64,000 bases of DNA, from the NCBI GenBank assembly GCA_034670025.1, contig JAXMOE010000001.1, forward strand, positions 310,001 to 374,000, in the 5' to 3' direction. Below are positions 15,945 through 23,816 of the stretch, piece by piece (within the stretch, counting starts at the first letter, position 1; each line of letters begins with the position of its first letter). The DNA is from PGYR01 sp034670025. Lineage in GTDB: Bacteria > Bacteroidota > Ignavibacteria > Kapaibacteriales > UBA2268. The translations under genes were made by a program, and so were the position numbers. The notes under the pieces were generated by a model. That model made no database searches, was not told the DNA's origin, and saw only the letters and a list, made by a program, of their open reading frames with translations.

Positions 15945-15976
15945 TTTGCAAATGCTGACTTTAGATAGTAATTTTG
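15945..15976 (+). promoter_or_regulatory. Bacteroidota-type promoter for gcvPA
   Basis: TTTG at 15945-15948, 20 bases, then TAATTTTG at 15969-15976: a full match to TTTG-N20-TAnnTTTG. The leader to the ATG at 16011 would be about 27 bases, too short for a glycine riboswitch. Confidence 0.65.
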
Positions 15977-16010
15977 TAGATAAAGAAAAATCAAATTTAA
16001 TGGAGTTTTT

Positions 16011-17351
16011 ATGCCATTCGTTCCTGCTTCGGACAAAGATAGAGAGTATATGTTAAACAAGATTGGTGTCAGTGATTTTGAAGAGCTGATAACCAATATT
16101 CCTCAGGAAGTTAGATACAAAGGTGGGATGGATTTCCCCAAACAGCTTTCAGAATATGAAGTAACAAGATTGTTACACGGATATTCTATTAAGAACAATT
16201 CTGCATTTTCTCACGTTTGTTTTATGGGTGGTGGTGCTTACGAAAGGTATATACCTTCAATAGTAGGTGACACAATAAACAGGGCAGAATTTAGAACTGC
16301 TTACACTCCTTACCAAGCGGAAGTATCGCAGGGTACACTTCAAGCAATGTATGAATTTCAGACAATGATTGGTAATATCTATGATATGGATGTTGCAAAT
16401 GCATCGCTTTATGATGGTGGAACTGCATTGGCTGAGGCTGTGTTAATGGCAACTGCTATTAAGAAAAAAACTGAAGTTGTGTATGCTGGAACTGTAAACC
16501 CTAATTATAAATTAGTAGTTAAATCTGTTACTCAAGGTAGAGAGTTTACTTTTAATGATGCTGTTGCTACAGATGGTACAACTGACTTCGATAAGTTGGC
16601 TTCTTCGATTAATGAGAACACTGCTGCCGTTGTAGTTCAACAACCTAATTTCTTGGGTTCGATAGAAGATGTATATAAAATAGAAAAATTAGCTCACGAT
16701 AATGGTGCATTATTCATTGTTGCAGCCGATCCATTCTCTGTAGGTGTTTTAGAAGCACCTGGTAATTACAATGCTGATATTGTTATTGCTGAAGGTCAAC
16801 CCTTGGGAATACCTTTGAGTTTTGGTGGACCATATCTGGGTATTTTCGCTTGTAAAAAAGAATTTGTTCGTAAGATTCCTGGTAGATTAGCAGGTGTTAC
16901 AGTCGATTTGGATGGTAAAAGAGGTTATGTACTAACACTTCAGACCAGAGAGCAACAAATCAAGAGAGAAAAAGCGACGTCAAATATCTGTACTAACCAA
17001 GGTCTTTTTATGTTAGCTGCTACAGTTTATATGGAGACTATGGGTAAATCGGGTATAACGGAAGTTGCTACTCAATCATTCCAAAAAGCACACTACTTAG
17101 CTGATGAGCTGAACAAGCTAAATGGTTTTGAAATGCTTAACAATAAGCCATTTGTGTTCGAGTTTGCCATGAAGATACCTCATGATATTAATGAAGTATT
17201 GGACAAAGCAAATGATGACGGTTTCTTGGCTGGTATTGATGTTTCAGAAATATCAGGTGAAGATAACACTATACTTATAGCAGTAACTGAAGTAAGAACT
17301 AAAAAAGAAATGGATGATTTTGTAGAATTTATGAAGCAATTTGCGTCATAA
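16011..17351 (+). CDS. gcvPA: Glycine dehydrogenase (decarboxylating) subunit 1
   Basis: The alpha half of the split P-protein of the glycine cleavage system. With GcvPB it decarboxylates glycine and hands the aminomethyl group to the lipoyl H-protein. The 446-residue product has RYKGGMDFPKQLSEYEVTRLLHGYS, a YTPYQAEVSQGTLQAMYEFQ block and GRLAGVTVD, typical of subunit 1. The PLP-binding Lys belongs to subunit 2. Neither gcvPB nor gcvT or gcvH is in the window. GGAG stands 8 bases before the ATG. Confidence 0.96.
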   Translation: MPFVPASDKDREYMLNKIGVSDFEELITNIPQEVRYKGGMDFPKQLSEYEVTRLLHGYSIKNNSAFSHVCFMGGGAYERYIPSIVGDTINRAEFRTAYTPYQAEVSQGTLQAMYEFQTMIGNIYDMDVANASLYDGGTALAEAVLMATAIKKKTEVVYAGTVNPNYKLVVKSVTQGREFTFNDAVATDGTTDFDKLASSINENTAAVVVQQPNFLGSIEDVYKIEKLAHDNGALFIVAADPFSVGVLEAPGNYNADIVIAEGQPLGIPLSFGGPYLGIFACKKEFVRKIPGRLAGVTVDLDGKRGYVLTLQTREQQIKREKATSNICTNQGLFMLAATVYMETMGKSGITEVATQSFQKAHYLADELNKLNGFEMLNNKPFVFEFAMKIPHDINEVLDKANDDGFLAGIDVSEISGEDNTILIAVTEVRTKKEMDDFVEFMKQFAS

Positions 17352-17355
17352 AAAA

Positions 17356-17685
17356 ATGCCAGAAAAAGCAAAATTATATAAAAACCCCATCAAGCGACAT
17401 ATTATCGTTGGTGGGGTTATTGTTTCTGTAATATTAGTTTTCTATCTATTTACAGACTACGGTATAATTAGTAAGTACAATTACATTACCAAAAGAGATA
17501 ACCTCAAAGAAAAATCTGAAAAATTGATCACCGAGATTGATTCGATTAAAACACTCACCAAACAACTACATTCAGATACTTTAGAAATAGAAAGATTAGC
17601 AAGAGAAAAGTACGGGATGATTAAACCCGGAGAGAAAGTACTTTTCATAAAACAGAGTAATGATGATGATGACTCTGGGAATTGA
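17356..17685 (+). CDS. FtsB/DivIC-like septum formation initiator
   Basis: A 109-residue single-pass membrane protein: short cytosolic N-terminus, transmembrane helix at about 17-37 (VGGVIVSVILVFYLFTDYG), then a coiled coil and the family end RLAREKYGMIKPGEKVLF. FtsB-type proteins join FtsL and FtsQ in the divisome. I use the ATG at 17356, just after the gcvPA stop; a TTG at 17341 would overlap gcvPA. Its 3' end overlaps the ROK gene by 26 bases. Confidence 0.85.
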   Translation: MPEKAKLYKNPIKRHIIVGGVIVSVILVFYLFTDYGIISKYNYITKRDNLKEKSEKLITEIDSIKTLTKQLHSDTLEIERLAREKYGMIKPGEKVLFIKQSNDDDDSGN

Positions 17686-18568
17686 CATTGGTGGTACTTC
17701 CATCAAGTTCGGAATAGTAGATGGGCTAGAGGTACTTAGTCATAGTGAGTTTAAGAATAACTATGATAATACTGACAACTTTATAAGTAAAATAAAAGAA
17801 GTTATATCAAATGCTAAAGATAATGATGAAATAAAAACTGTTGGAATTGCATTCCCTGGTTTTGTTGATTCTAGTGGAATAGTTAAATCAGCTCCTAATT
17901 TGAAATACCTTGAAAGTCAAAACATAAACCAATTGCTTTCTATCAAAGATATAGATATAAGTATAGAAAATGACGCTTTTCTTGCTTCCCTTGCAGAGTC
18001 AAAAGTTAACCCACTTGAAGAATATTATTTTGTAACGTTAGGCACAGGTATAGGTAGCTCACTTATTAAAAATAATGAAGTAGTTAAGTCAAAAAGTGGT
18101 AGCACAGGTGAGTTAGGACACATAGTATTGAACTACAAAGAGGCCGGTGATGATTATCGTTCAGGAATATTCGAAAGCTATTTCAATAATCAGCGATTTG
18201 TAGATAAGGCAAAAAATGATTTGAAAAATTTCCCAAATTCAGTTCTAAACAGCATTGATGTGTTTTCTGCAAGAGAAATTTCCGATGCTTCTGTTTTAGG
18301 TGATGATTTGGCAATAATTACAATGATGGAAATGGGTAAAATTTTAGGAATTGGTTTCAGCTCTGTGGCTAATTTGACAGGAATACCTATATTTGTAATT
18401 GGTGGTGGTATTAGTAATTTATCTTCTTTGCTATTCGACACAGCGTTGAAAACAATGAGAAAAAGGGTAATACCTGAGCTAAGGGATAAAATAGAAATAA
18501 AAATCTCAAAAAATAAAAATCTTGCAGGCATTATTGGCGCTGCATTATATACTGAGGAAAATAAATGA
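17660..18568 (+). CDS. ROK-family sugar kinase (glucokinase-like)
   Basis: A 302-residue kinase of the ROK group. It has the phosphate-binding LGIDIGGTSIKFGIV, the catalytic ENDAFLASLAE, GTGIGSSLI, the sugar-binding GELGHI and a second ATP-binding IGGGISN. The substrate is probably glucose or another hexose. The ROK zinc motif CxCGxxGCxE, expected after GELGH, is absent and replaced by a shorter cysteine-free loop. Four ATG codons stand in a row at 17660-17671; any may be used. ridA overlaps its end by 4 bases. Confidence 0.88.
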   Translation: MMMMTLGIDIGGTSIKFGIVDGLEVLSHSEFKNNYDNTDNFISKIKEVISNAKDNDEIKTVGIAFPGFVDSSGIVKSAPNLKYLESQNINQLLSIKDIDISIENDAFLASLAESKVNPLEEYYFVTLGTGIGSSLIKNNEVVKSKSGSTGELGHIVLNYKEAGDDYRSGIFESYFNNQRFVDKAKNDLKNFPNSVLNSIDVFSAREISDASVLGDDLAIITMMEMGKILGIGFSSVANLTGIPIFVIGGGISNLSSLLFDTALKTMRKRVIPELRDKIEIKISKNKNLAGIIGAALYTEENK

Positions 18569-18945
18569 TAAAAGAAATAATAGAAACTCCACTTGCTCCG
18601 AAGCCAGTAGGGCCATATTCACAAGCGATAAAATGTTCGGGAACTATGCTATTTATCTCTGGTCAAATAGCTTTGGATACCAAGGGGAAATTAGTCGGAA
18701 AATCAATCCAAAAACAAACTAAGCAAGTAATCGAGAATTTAAATGCCATATTGGTATCTCAAGGACTTAGTTTGAACAGTGTAGTTAAAACTACTGTTCT
18801 AATGACAGATATGGGACAATTTGAAAAAATGAACGAAATATATGCTGAGTATTTTGGTGATTCTAAACCAGCCAGAGCTACTTATGAAGTCAATAGATTA
18901 CCCAAAGATGTAATAATTGAGATAGAAGCTGTTGCTGTATGCTAA
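18565..18945 (+). CDS. ridA: RidA family enamine/imine deaminase
   Basis: RidA hydrolyses reactive 2-aminoacrylate and related enamines released by PLP enzymes such as threonine and serine dehydratases. The 126-residue protein is full length, with PVGPYSQAI near the start, LFISGQI, and the catalytic Arg in PARATYEV, followed by the Glu in IEIEAVAV. It overlaps the kinase gene by ATGA and its own end overlaps the next gene by 7 bases, so it is part of the gcvPA-to-DUF5683 transcript. Confidence 0.96.
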   Translation: MIKEIIETPLAPKPVGPYSQAIKCSGTMLFISGQIALDTKGKLVGKSIQKQTKQVIENLNAILVSQGLSLNSVVKTTVLMTDMGQFEKMNEIYAEYFGDSKPARATYEVNRLPKDVIIEIEAVAVC

Positions 18946-19526
18946 GAATTGTAGTCATATTGAGTGTGTTATTTATCAGCTGTGTTCAATTGAGTTCACA
19001 GACTGATAATCAAGATAGCTCAGTTACAACATCTCAGACAACAGATTATATGTCTAAATCACCCAGTGACGCCTTGTGGAGATCAGTAATTCCTGGTTGG
19101 GGACAATATTATAATGAAGAATATTGGAAAGCTCCTATCCTATTTGGGTCGGCAGTTGGTTTGAGTGGCCTTATGGTTTATTTCAACAGTGAGTATCAGA
19201 ATTACTCTGAACAGTTAGAAAACGCAACGATGAAAGGTAGCAAAATACCAATAGAGTCTGCGGAAGATTTGTCTGATACTTATTTTCCAATTACAAAAAG
19301 TAAGTTATCTGATTTTGAAATAAGGCAAATTAAAGGAAATAAAGAGAGTTTTAGAGACAGTAGAGATATGATGGCATTCTACTTATTGGGTATATATATT
19401 ATTTCTGCAGTAGATGCTTATGTTGGGGCTCACTTGTATGATTTTAATGTAGACGATGAGATTGGATACAACGTAGGTATCAATAGTGTAGGGTTACCAG
19501 AACTATCGTTTAGCTACTCTTTTTAA
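18939..19526 (+). CDS. DUF5683 membrane protein
   Basis: A 195-residue protein with a signal-like N-terminus (MLRIVVILSVLFISC). The DUF5683 landmarks follow: ALWRSVIPGWGQYYNEEYWKAPI, a hydrophobic helix at about 67-85, an RDSRDMMAFYLLGIYIISAVDAYVGAHL segment near residue 150, and an outer-membrane-like end LSFSYSF. The family is common in Bacteroidota and Ignavibacteriota and has no known function. It converges on the phosphatase gene with a 17-base overlap. Confidence 0.85.
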   Translation: MLRIVVILSVLFISCVQLSSQTDNQDSSVTTSQTTDYMSKSPSDALWRSVIPGWGQYYNEEYWKAPILFGSAVGLSGLMVYFNSEYQNYSEQLENATMKGSKIPIESAEDLSDTYFPITKSKLSDFEIRQIKGNKESFRDSRDMMAFYLLGIYIISAVDAYVGAHLYDFNVDDEIGYNVGINSVGLPELSFSYSF

Positions 19527-22335
19527 CTACAACAATTGTCATATCATCAAACTGTTCATTATCTGCTGAGAAATTCTGTATTCTTTGTAAAATGCTGTTT
19601 TTTATTTCCTCCGCTGAGTATCCATTATATATATTTAGCATTTTAATAATTTCAGATTCATCAAATTCTTGATCTGCCGAATTTCTTGCTTCAAGTAATC
19701 CATCGGTTAAGAATAGAAGTACATCACCTAATTCAAAATCAATTTCAATCTGTTCTAATATATTTTCAAAATTATTACCTTTACCAAAGCCAAGCATTAA
19801 TCCTTCGGGCATCAATTTCTCGATAGAATCTGTGCTACTTATATAATGATATAAGGGTAAGTGACCAGCTCTTGATAGAGTGACTTTGTTAGTGTTTATA
19901 TTAAATTTGGCACCAGTAGAAGTGATAAACGATCTATTATCAATACTGTCAGAAATTAAGTTATTAGTTCTAATGAACAGTTCTTTAGGGCTTAAATCAA
20001 ACTCATTGAGTGTTCTCATAATTCCTTGTATCTTTGACATATAAAGTGCTGCCGATGTACCTTTGCCACTAACATCACCAATTACAATAGTCAATGAATC
20101 TGATTTACCATTCAGGTAGTCATAAAAATCTCCACCTACTTCTAAAGCAGGAAGTGAAGAGCCAGCTATATCTAAACCTTTGATATCTGGTGTTTTCATA
20201 GGGAGTGATGCCAACTGAATACCACGTGCTATCTCAAGTTCGTGTTTGTACCTTTCTTGCTTCGATAAATCTTCGTAAAGCAATGAGTTCTCTATTGCTA
20301 CCGAAGTTTGACCTGCAATTGCAGAGAGGAATAACAAATCGTCATTTACGTAATCAGTTTCAGATTTCTTTTCTCCTACCATTATTACTCCAACCAATGA
20401 GTCCTTGGACCAAATTGGTGTCAGATATTCAAATCTAAATTCTTTTAATATTATCCTTTGCGCATCTGGTAAGTAATCGACTGGAATACTATCTGAGTAG
20501 TTCAACAAGCTGTTGTACAGCTTGGAGCTGACAGCTTTAAGGTATTCAGTGAGTGTTTCATCAGAGAAGCCAGAGTATTTCTGAACTATAAGTTCACCAT
20601 CTTTGAATAAGACAAACCCAACTCTTTTCGATTTGATGATACCTTTTAGCTTGCTCAAGAAAAATGTACTCAACTCTTCTGGGTTGTAAGTTTTAGTATT
20701 AAGTGAGCTAAATTCTCTTGCTGCGTGTCTAAAATCAGATTGAAATCTATAATATTTAAGATTTACTTTTTCTTGAATTACCTTTGCTACATTCCAAAGT
20801 ATGACAACTACAAACAGCACTAACAGTGAGATAAGTATTTTTTGGTATAAGTCGTGCATCTCATTGCTAAGAGGATTTTTCAATACTTCTATTGAAGTTC
20901 CAGAAAAGTGTAAATTAGGAATTTGCCAGTTGATTGAAGCAATTATATATATAAATCCAATTAGAATAAAGCCAAACAGAGTGTAGAGCCCACCACTGAC
21001 AATTAAATACTGATAGTTACGCTTCAATCTTACAGTTATATCAAAAGCTCTGTACTTCCAAATAGTGACTAAATATGATAAAGGTAGTAGAATAAGAGCA
21101 TAGTATATTAATTCTGAATAATTATAGTAACCAAATTGAAATAGTATTGGTTGGATAATAATTAATAGAGCTAACAAACCATAAGTTAACCTTATTATTT
21201 TTCCTTGATTCCACTCTTTTTTATTTACTTTTTTTCTTAAAATTAAACTTAATAATAAATTAACAACGGTTTGTACAAATACATAGAAAGTAAATAAGTA
21301 ATTGTTTAATATTCCAATTTCTCTTGGTTTAAGAAACGCTTCAAACCAATCATAATTCCCACCTAACTGAATAAAGAAGAAAGTAAACCCAATTACGTAA
21401 GGGGTAATTATAACCCATGTTTTATTTGTTAGATTTACTAAATGACGTGGGAAGTATTTGAAACTATGGATGATTAGTGGTATTGCAAGAAACAAAGCAA
21501 AGTTTGCTATAACTAAGAATATATGGTCAAATATACTTTCAAAGGATGAAAATCCAATAAATCCAAAAATGGTTACTAACCCAAATATTATAAGGGATAA
21601 GGAAGTAATTCTTGCACCAGTTATTCTTGGTCGTTTTATTCCAATTACTTCTCCTAAGAATATCATAAACATACCACATATCATCATTAATAACTGTGAT
21701 AGATTTATACCAAATTTAGGTAAAGTTACTTGTTTAGAGAAAATTAGATTGTCACGCCGAATTAAGTAGTCAATAGTGCTACCTAATTTACTCTGTTTTA
21801 TTATCCTATCGGCTTGGACTATATTGTCGAAGGATTGATTGTTTATCTCCATGACAATGTCTCCAGGCTTCAAACCTGCTCTGTCCGAAGCACCATTGGG
21901 ATAAACATAGGTAATTATAACGGTGGAGGTAAGATTCTCATAAGTAAACTTATTAAGATCAGAGCTTGGTATTCGTACTTTTAGTGGTTCTTTCCAATTG
22001 AAGCTTGTTAGAATGATGGAGGTATTTTTGTTTGATTCAGTGTGCTTAGTAAATTGATCATATTGGTTATCAGCTGTATCTAATATTATATCATCTATTC
22101 CTAAAACAAAACTACCTACGAACGCAGAATCATAAAACTGTTGTTTTTCTAAATCACTAAAGCTACCGGTCATATCTGATATATAAATTTCCGATGGGGG
22201 TGAGACGAATATATTCTCGTCACTAACTGTAAGTGCCATTTTCACAAAATAGAAAGTGCCTAACAATACGAAGCAAAAGCTCAGTATTGATATGAATATT
22301 TGAAAATAAATTGGATTTTTATCCCAATAGCGCAC
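19510..22335 (-). CDS. Membrane PDZ-GAF-SpoIIE protein phosphatase
   Basis: A 941-residue multi-domain protein. It has a transmembrane helix near 12-32, a periplasmic part with a PDZ domain at about 145-205 (GASDRAGLKPGDIVMEIN), and about eight transmembrane helices (210-430 and 455-530). A GAF domain follows at about 560-695, and a PP2C/SpoIIE phosphatase at about 700-940 with GGDFYDY, GDVSGKG, TDGLLEA and DDMTIVVVK, so the metal-binding Asp residues are present. RsbU-like enzymes of this kind dephosphorylate STAS anti-sigma antagonists. No STAS or anti-sigma kinase gene is nearby. A periplasmic signal read through the PDZ is an inference. The start is GTG. Confidence 0.9.
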   Translation of the reverse strand: MRYWDKNPIYFQIFISILSFCFVLLGTFYFVKMALTVSDENIFVSPPSEIYISDMTGSFSDLEKQQFYDSAFVGSFVLGIDDIILDTADNQYDQFTKHTESNKNTSIILTSFNWKEPLKVRIPSSDLNKFTYENLTSTVIITYVYPNGASDRAGLKPGDIVMEINNQSFDNIVQADRIIKQSKLGSTIDYLIRRDNLIFSKQVTLPKFGINLSQLLMMICGMFMIFLGEVIGIKRPRITGARITSLSLIIFGLVTIFGFIGFSSFESIFDHIFLVIANFALFLAIPLIIHSFKYFPRHLVNLTNKTWVIITPYVIGFTFFFIQLGGNYDWFEAFLKPREIGILNNYLFTFYVFVQTVVNLLLSLILRKKVNKKEWNQGKIIRLTYGLLALLIIIQPILFQFGYYNYSELIYYALILLPLSYLVTIWKYRAFDITVRLKRNYQYLIVSGGLYTLFGFILIGFIYIIASINWQIPNLHFSGTSIEVLKNPLSNEMHDLYQKILISLLVLFVVVILWNVAKVIQEKVNLKYYRFQSDFRHAAREFSSLNTKTYNPEELSTFFLSKLKGIIKSKRVGFVLFKDGELIVQKYSGFSDETLTEYLKAVSSKLYNSLLNYSDSIPVDYLPDAQRIILKEFRFEYLTPIWSKDSLVGVIMVGEKKSETDYVNDDLLFLSAIAGQTSVAIENSLLYEDLSKQERYKHELEIARGIQLASLPMKTPDIKGLDIAGSSLPALEVGGDFYDYLNGKSDSLTIVIGDVSGKGTSAALYMSKIQGIMRTLNEFDLSPKELFIRTNNLISDSIDNRSFITSTGAKFNINTNKVTLSRAGHLPLYHYISSTDSIEKLMPEGLMLGFGKGNNFENILEQIEIDFELGDVLLFLTDGLLEARNSADQEFDESEIIKMLNIYNGYSAEEIKNSILQRIQNFSADNEQFDDMTIVVVKKSS

Positions 22336-22426
22336 TTTTTATAAGCTCTTAGTGATTAGTAGTTATCAAATTTAATCAATTTTATAGAATTTATAAGGCA
22401 GATTGATAATAAGATTGTAGTTTTAT

Positions 22427-22702
22427 TTATTCTTGCCCTAAGAAATAGAATTTGAAAAAGAATATCTCAGGAATTAGGAGTAATACTAATGAGAAAGTAT
22501 CTTGTGTGAAATAAAGGGAATTCCATGCACTTGGGTAAATTAAGGTAGATAGTGTTCCAGTAATTGCCCACCCAATTGTAAAAAACAATAGCAAAATTGC
22601 TACACCCATAAGTCCATCTTTAATTCCGCCGTCTTGCCAACCTTTAGTAAATACGAAAATGGTGGCTATTAAATGCAGTTCAAATATTATAATTTCTATC
22701 AT
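22427..22702 (-). CDS. Small three-helix membrane protein, unknown
   Basis: A 91-residue hydrophobic protein with likely membrane helices at about 3-20, 30-52 and 66-88, joined by short loops (KGWQDGGIKDG). I recognise no family. It is divergent from cutA across 40 bases. Coding is supported by its uninterrupted length, sensible membrane topology and fit between neighbours. The 91 bases beyond its stop hold a possible -7 element, TAAATTTG (22374-22367), for the phosphatase gene and nothing else I can name. Confidence 0.65.
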   Translation of the reverse strand: MIEIIIFELHLIATIFVFTKGWQDGGIKDGLMGVAILLLFFTIGWAITGTLSTLIYPSAWNSLYFTQDTFSLVLLLIPEIFFFKFYFLGQE

Positions 22703-22742
22703 TTTTATTAACTTAAAGTTTTGGAAGAAATAATATTACATT

Positions 22743-23069
22743 ATGATTGAAAGTAAAAAATTCAGCATTGTTATATGCAATACATCAAATATAGAAAATA
22801 GTAAATCAATTGCGAGTGATTTGGTAAAACTAAAATTAGCTGCTTGTGTAAACATAATACCTAAAGTACATTCTATTTATGAGTGGGAAGGGAAAATAGT
22901 GGAAGAAGATGAGTCAACTATGATAATAAAAACTACTGAAAATTTATTGGATAAAGTAGAGGAGTTGATTTTGCAAAATCATAGTTATGATACACCTGAA
23001 ATAATACAATTAACGGTTGATAAATCGAATAAGGATTATTACAACTGGTTGAATGAGGTACTAAAGTAA
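22743..23069 (+). CDS. cutA: CutA1 divalent-cation tolerance protein
   Basis: A 108-residue member of the CutA1 family, small ferredoxin-like trimers linked in E. coli to copper tolerance. It shows the signature SKSIASDLVKLKLAACVNIIPKVHSIYEWEGKIV-type segment (residues 19-52), the EDEST loop and a C-terminal HSYDTPEIIQL. The radC start codon follows its stop with no gap, so the two are translated in tandem. Confidence 0.95.
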   Translation: MIESKKFSIVICNTSNIENSKSIASDLVKLKLAACVNIIPKVHSIYEWEGKIVEEDESTMIIKTTENLLDKVEELILQNHSYDTPEIIQLTVDKSNKDYYNWLNEVLK

Positions 23070-23762
23070 GTGAAAGAATTTATACCAATAAACAAAATGA
23101 ATGAGGACGAAAGACCTAGAGAAAAACTTCTTAACTTTGGTGCGGAAGTCCTTACAAATTCAGAACTAATTGCAATGTTAATTAACAACGGTACTAAGAA
23201 TAAATCAGCAATTGATTTAGCAAAAGAACTTTTGGGTAAACATGAGAATAAGCTGTTCGAGTTAACTCGGTGTGAGGTTGATAGCTTCAAATCATTAGAC
23301 GGAATTGGTGACGCAAAAGCAGCTACTTTGGCGGCTGCTTTTGAATTAGGAAAGCGTATAAAAATAGAAAATCTAAACATTAAGGATAAGATAACTTCCC
23401 CAGATAAAATTGGTCAGTACTTTATTCAAAAACTCGCTTCAGAAACTGTTGAAAAATTCTTCGCCATTTATCTATCCACTGCAAATAAAATAATAAAGGA
23501 AAAACAGATAACCAGCGGTACACTCAATGCTAGTTTGGTTCACCCAAGAGAAGTATTCAAAACAGCCGTAAGTGTTTCAGCTAATTCGATAATATTAGTG
23601 CACAATCACCCAAGCGGTAACACACGACCTTCGAATGCTGATATAGAGGTGACTAATCAGTTAGTCAAAGCTGGAAAGATGATGGACATACATATATTAG
23701 ATCATTTGATAATAGCAGGAAATACATATTTTAGCTTTAAGTCAGAAGGTTTGATAAGCTAA
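23070..23762 (+). CDS. radC: RadC family (JAB/MPN) protein
   Basis: A 230-residue RadC protein. An N-terminal helix-hairpin-helix (KSLDGIGDAKAATLAAAFELG) precedes the JAMM metalloprotease-like domain with HNHPSGNTRPSNAD, which has all expected metal ligands. Despite the name, a role in repair is not proven; the family is often tied to DNA processing and mobile elements. The start is GTG directly after cutA. uvrB follows after 54 bases, in which I see no clear promoter. Confidence 0.95.
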   Translation: MKEFIPINKMNEDERPREKLLNFGAEVLTNSELIAMLINNGTKNKSAIDLAKELLGKHENKLFELTRCEVDSFKSLDGIGDAKAATLAAAFELGKRIKIENLNIKDKITSPDKIGQYFIQKLASETVEKFFAIYLSTANKIIKEKQITSGTLNASLVHPREVFKTAVSVSANSIILVHNHPSGNTRPSNADIEVTNQLVKAGKMMDIHILDHLIIAGNTYFSFKSEGLIS

Positions 23763-23816
23763 AAGGTGGGTTGATTCGTCACTTCACTACGCATAAAAAG
23801 AGAAAAACAAAAGACA

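Noticed and set aside
15913..16010. Glycine riboswitch before gcvPA
   Set aside because: The promoter match leaves a leader of about 27 bases, too short, and no aptamer-like structure is visible.
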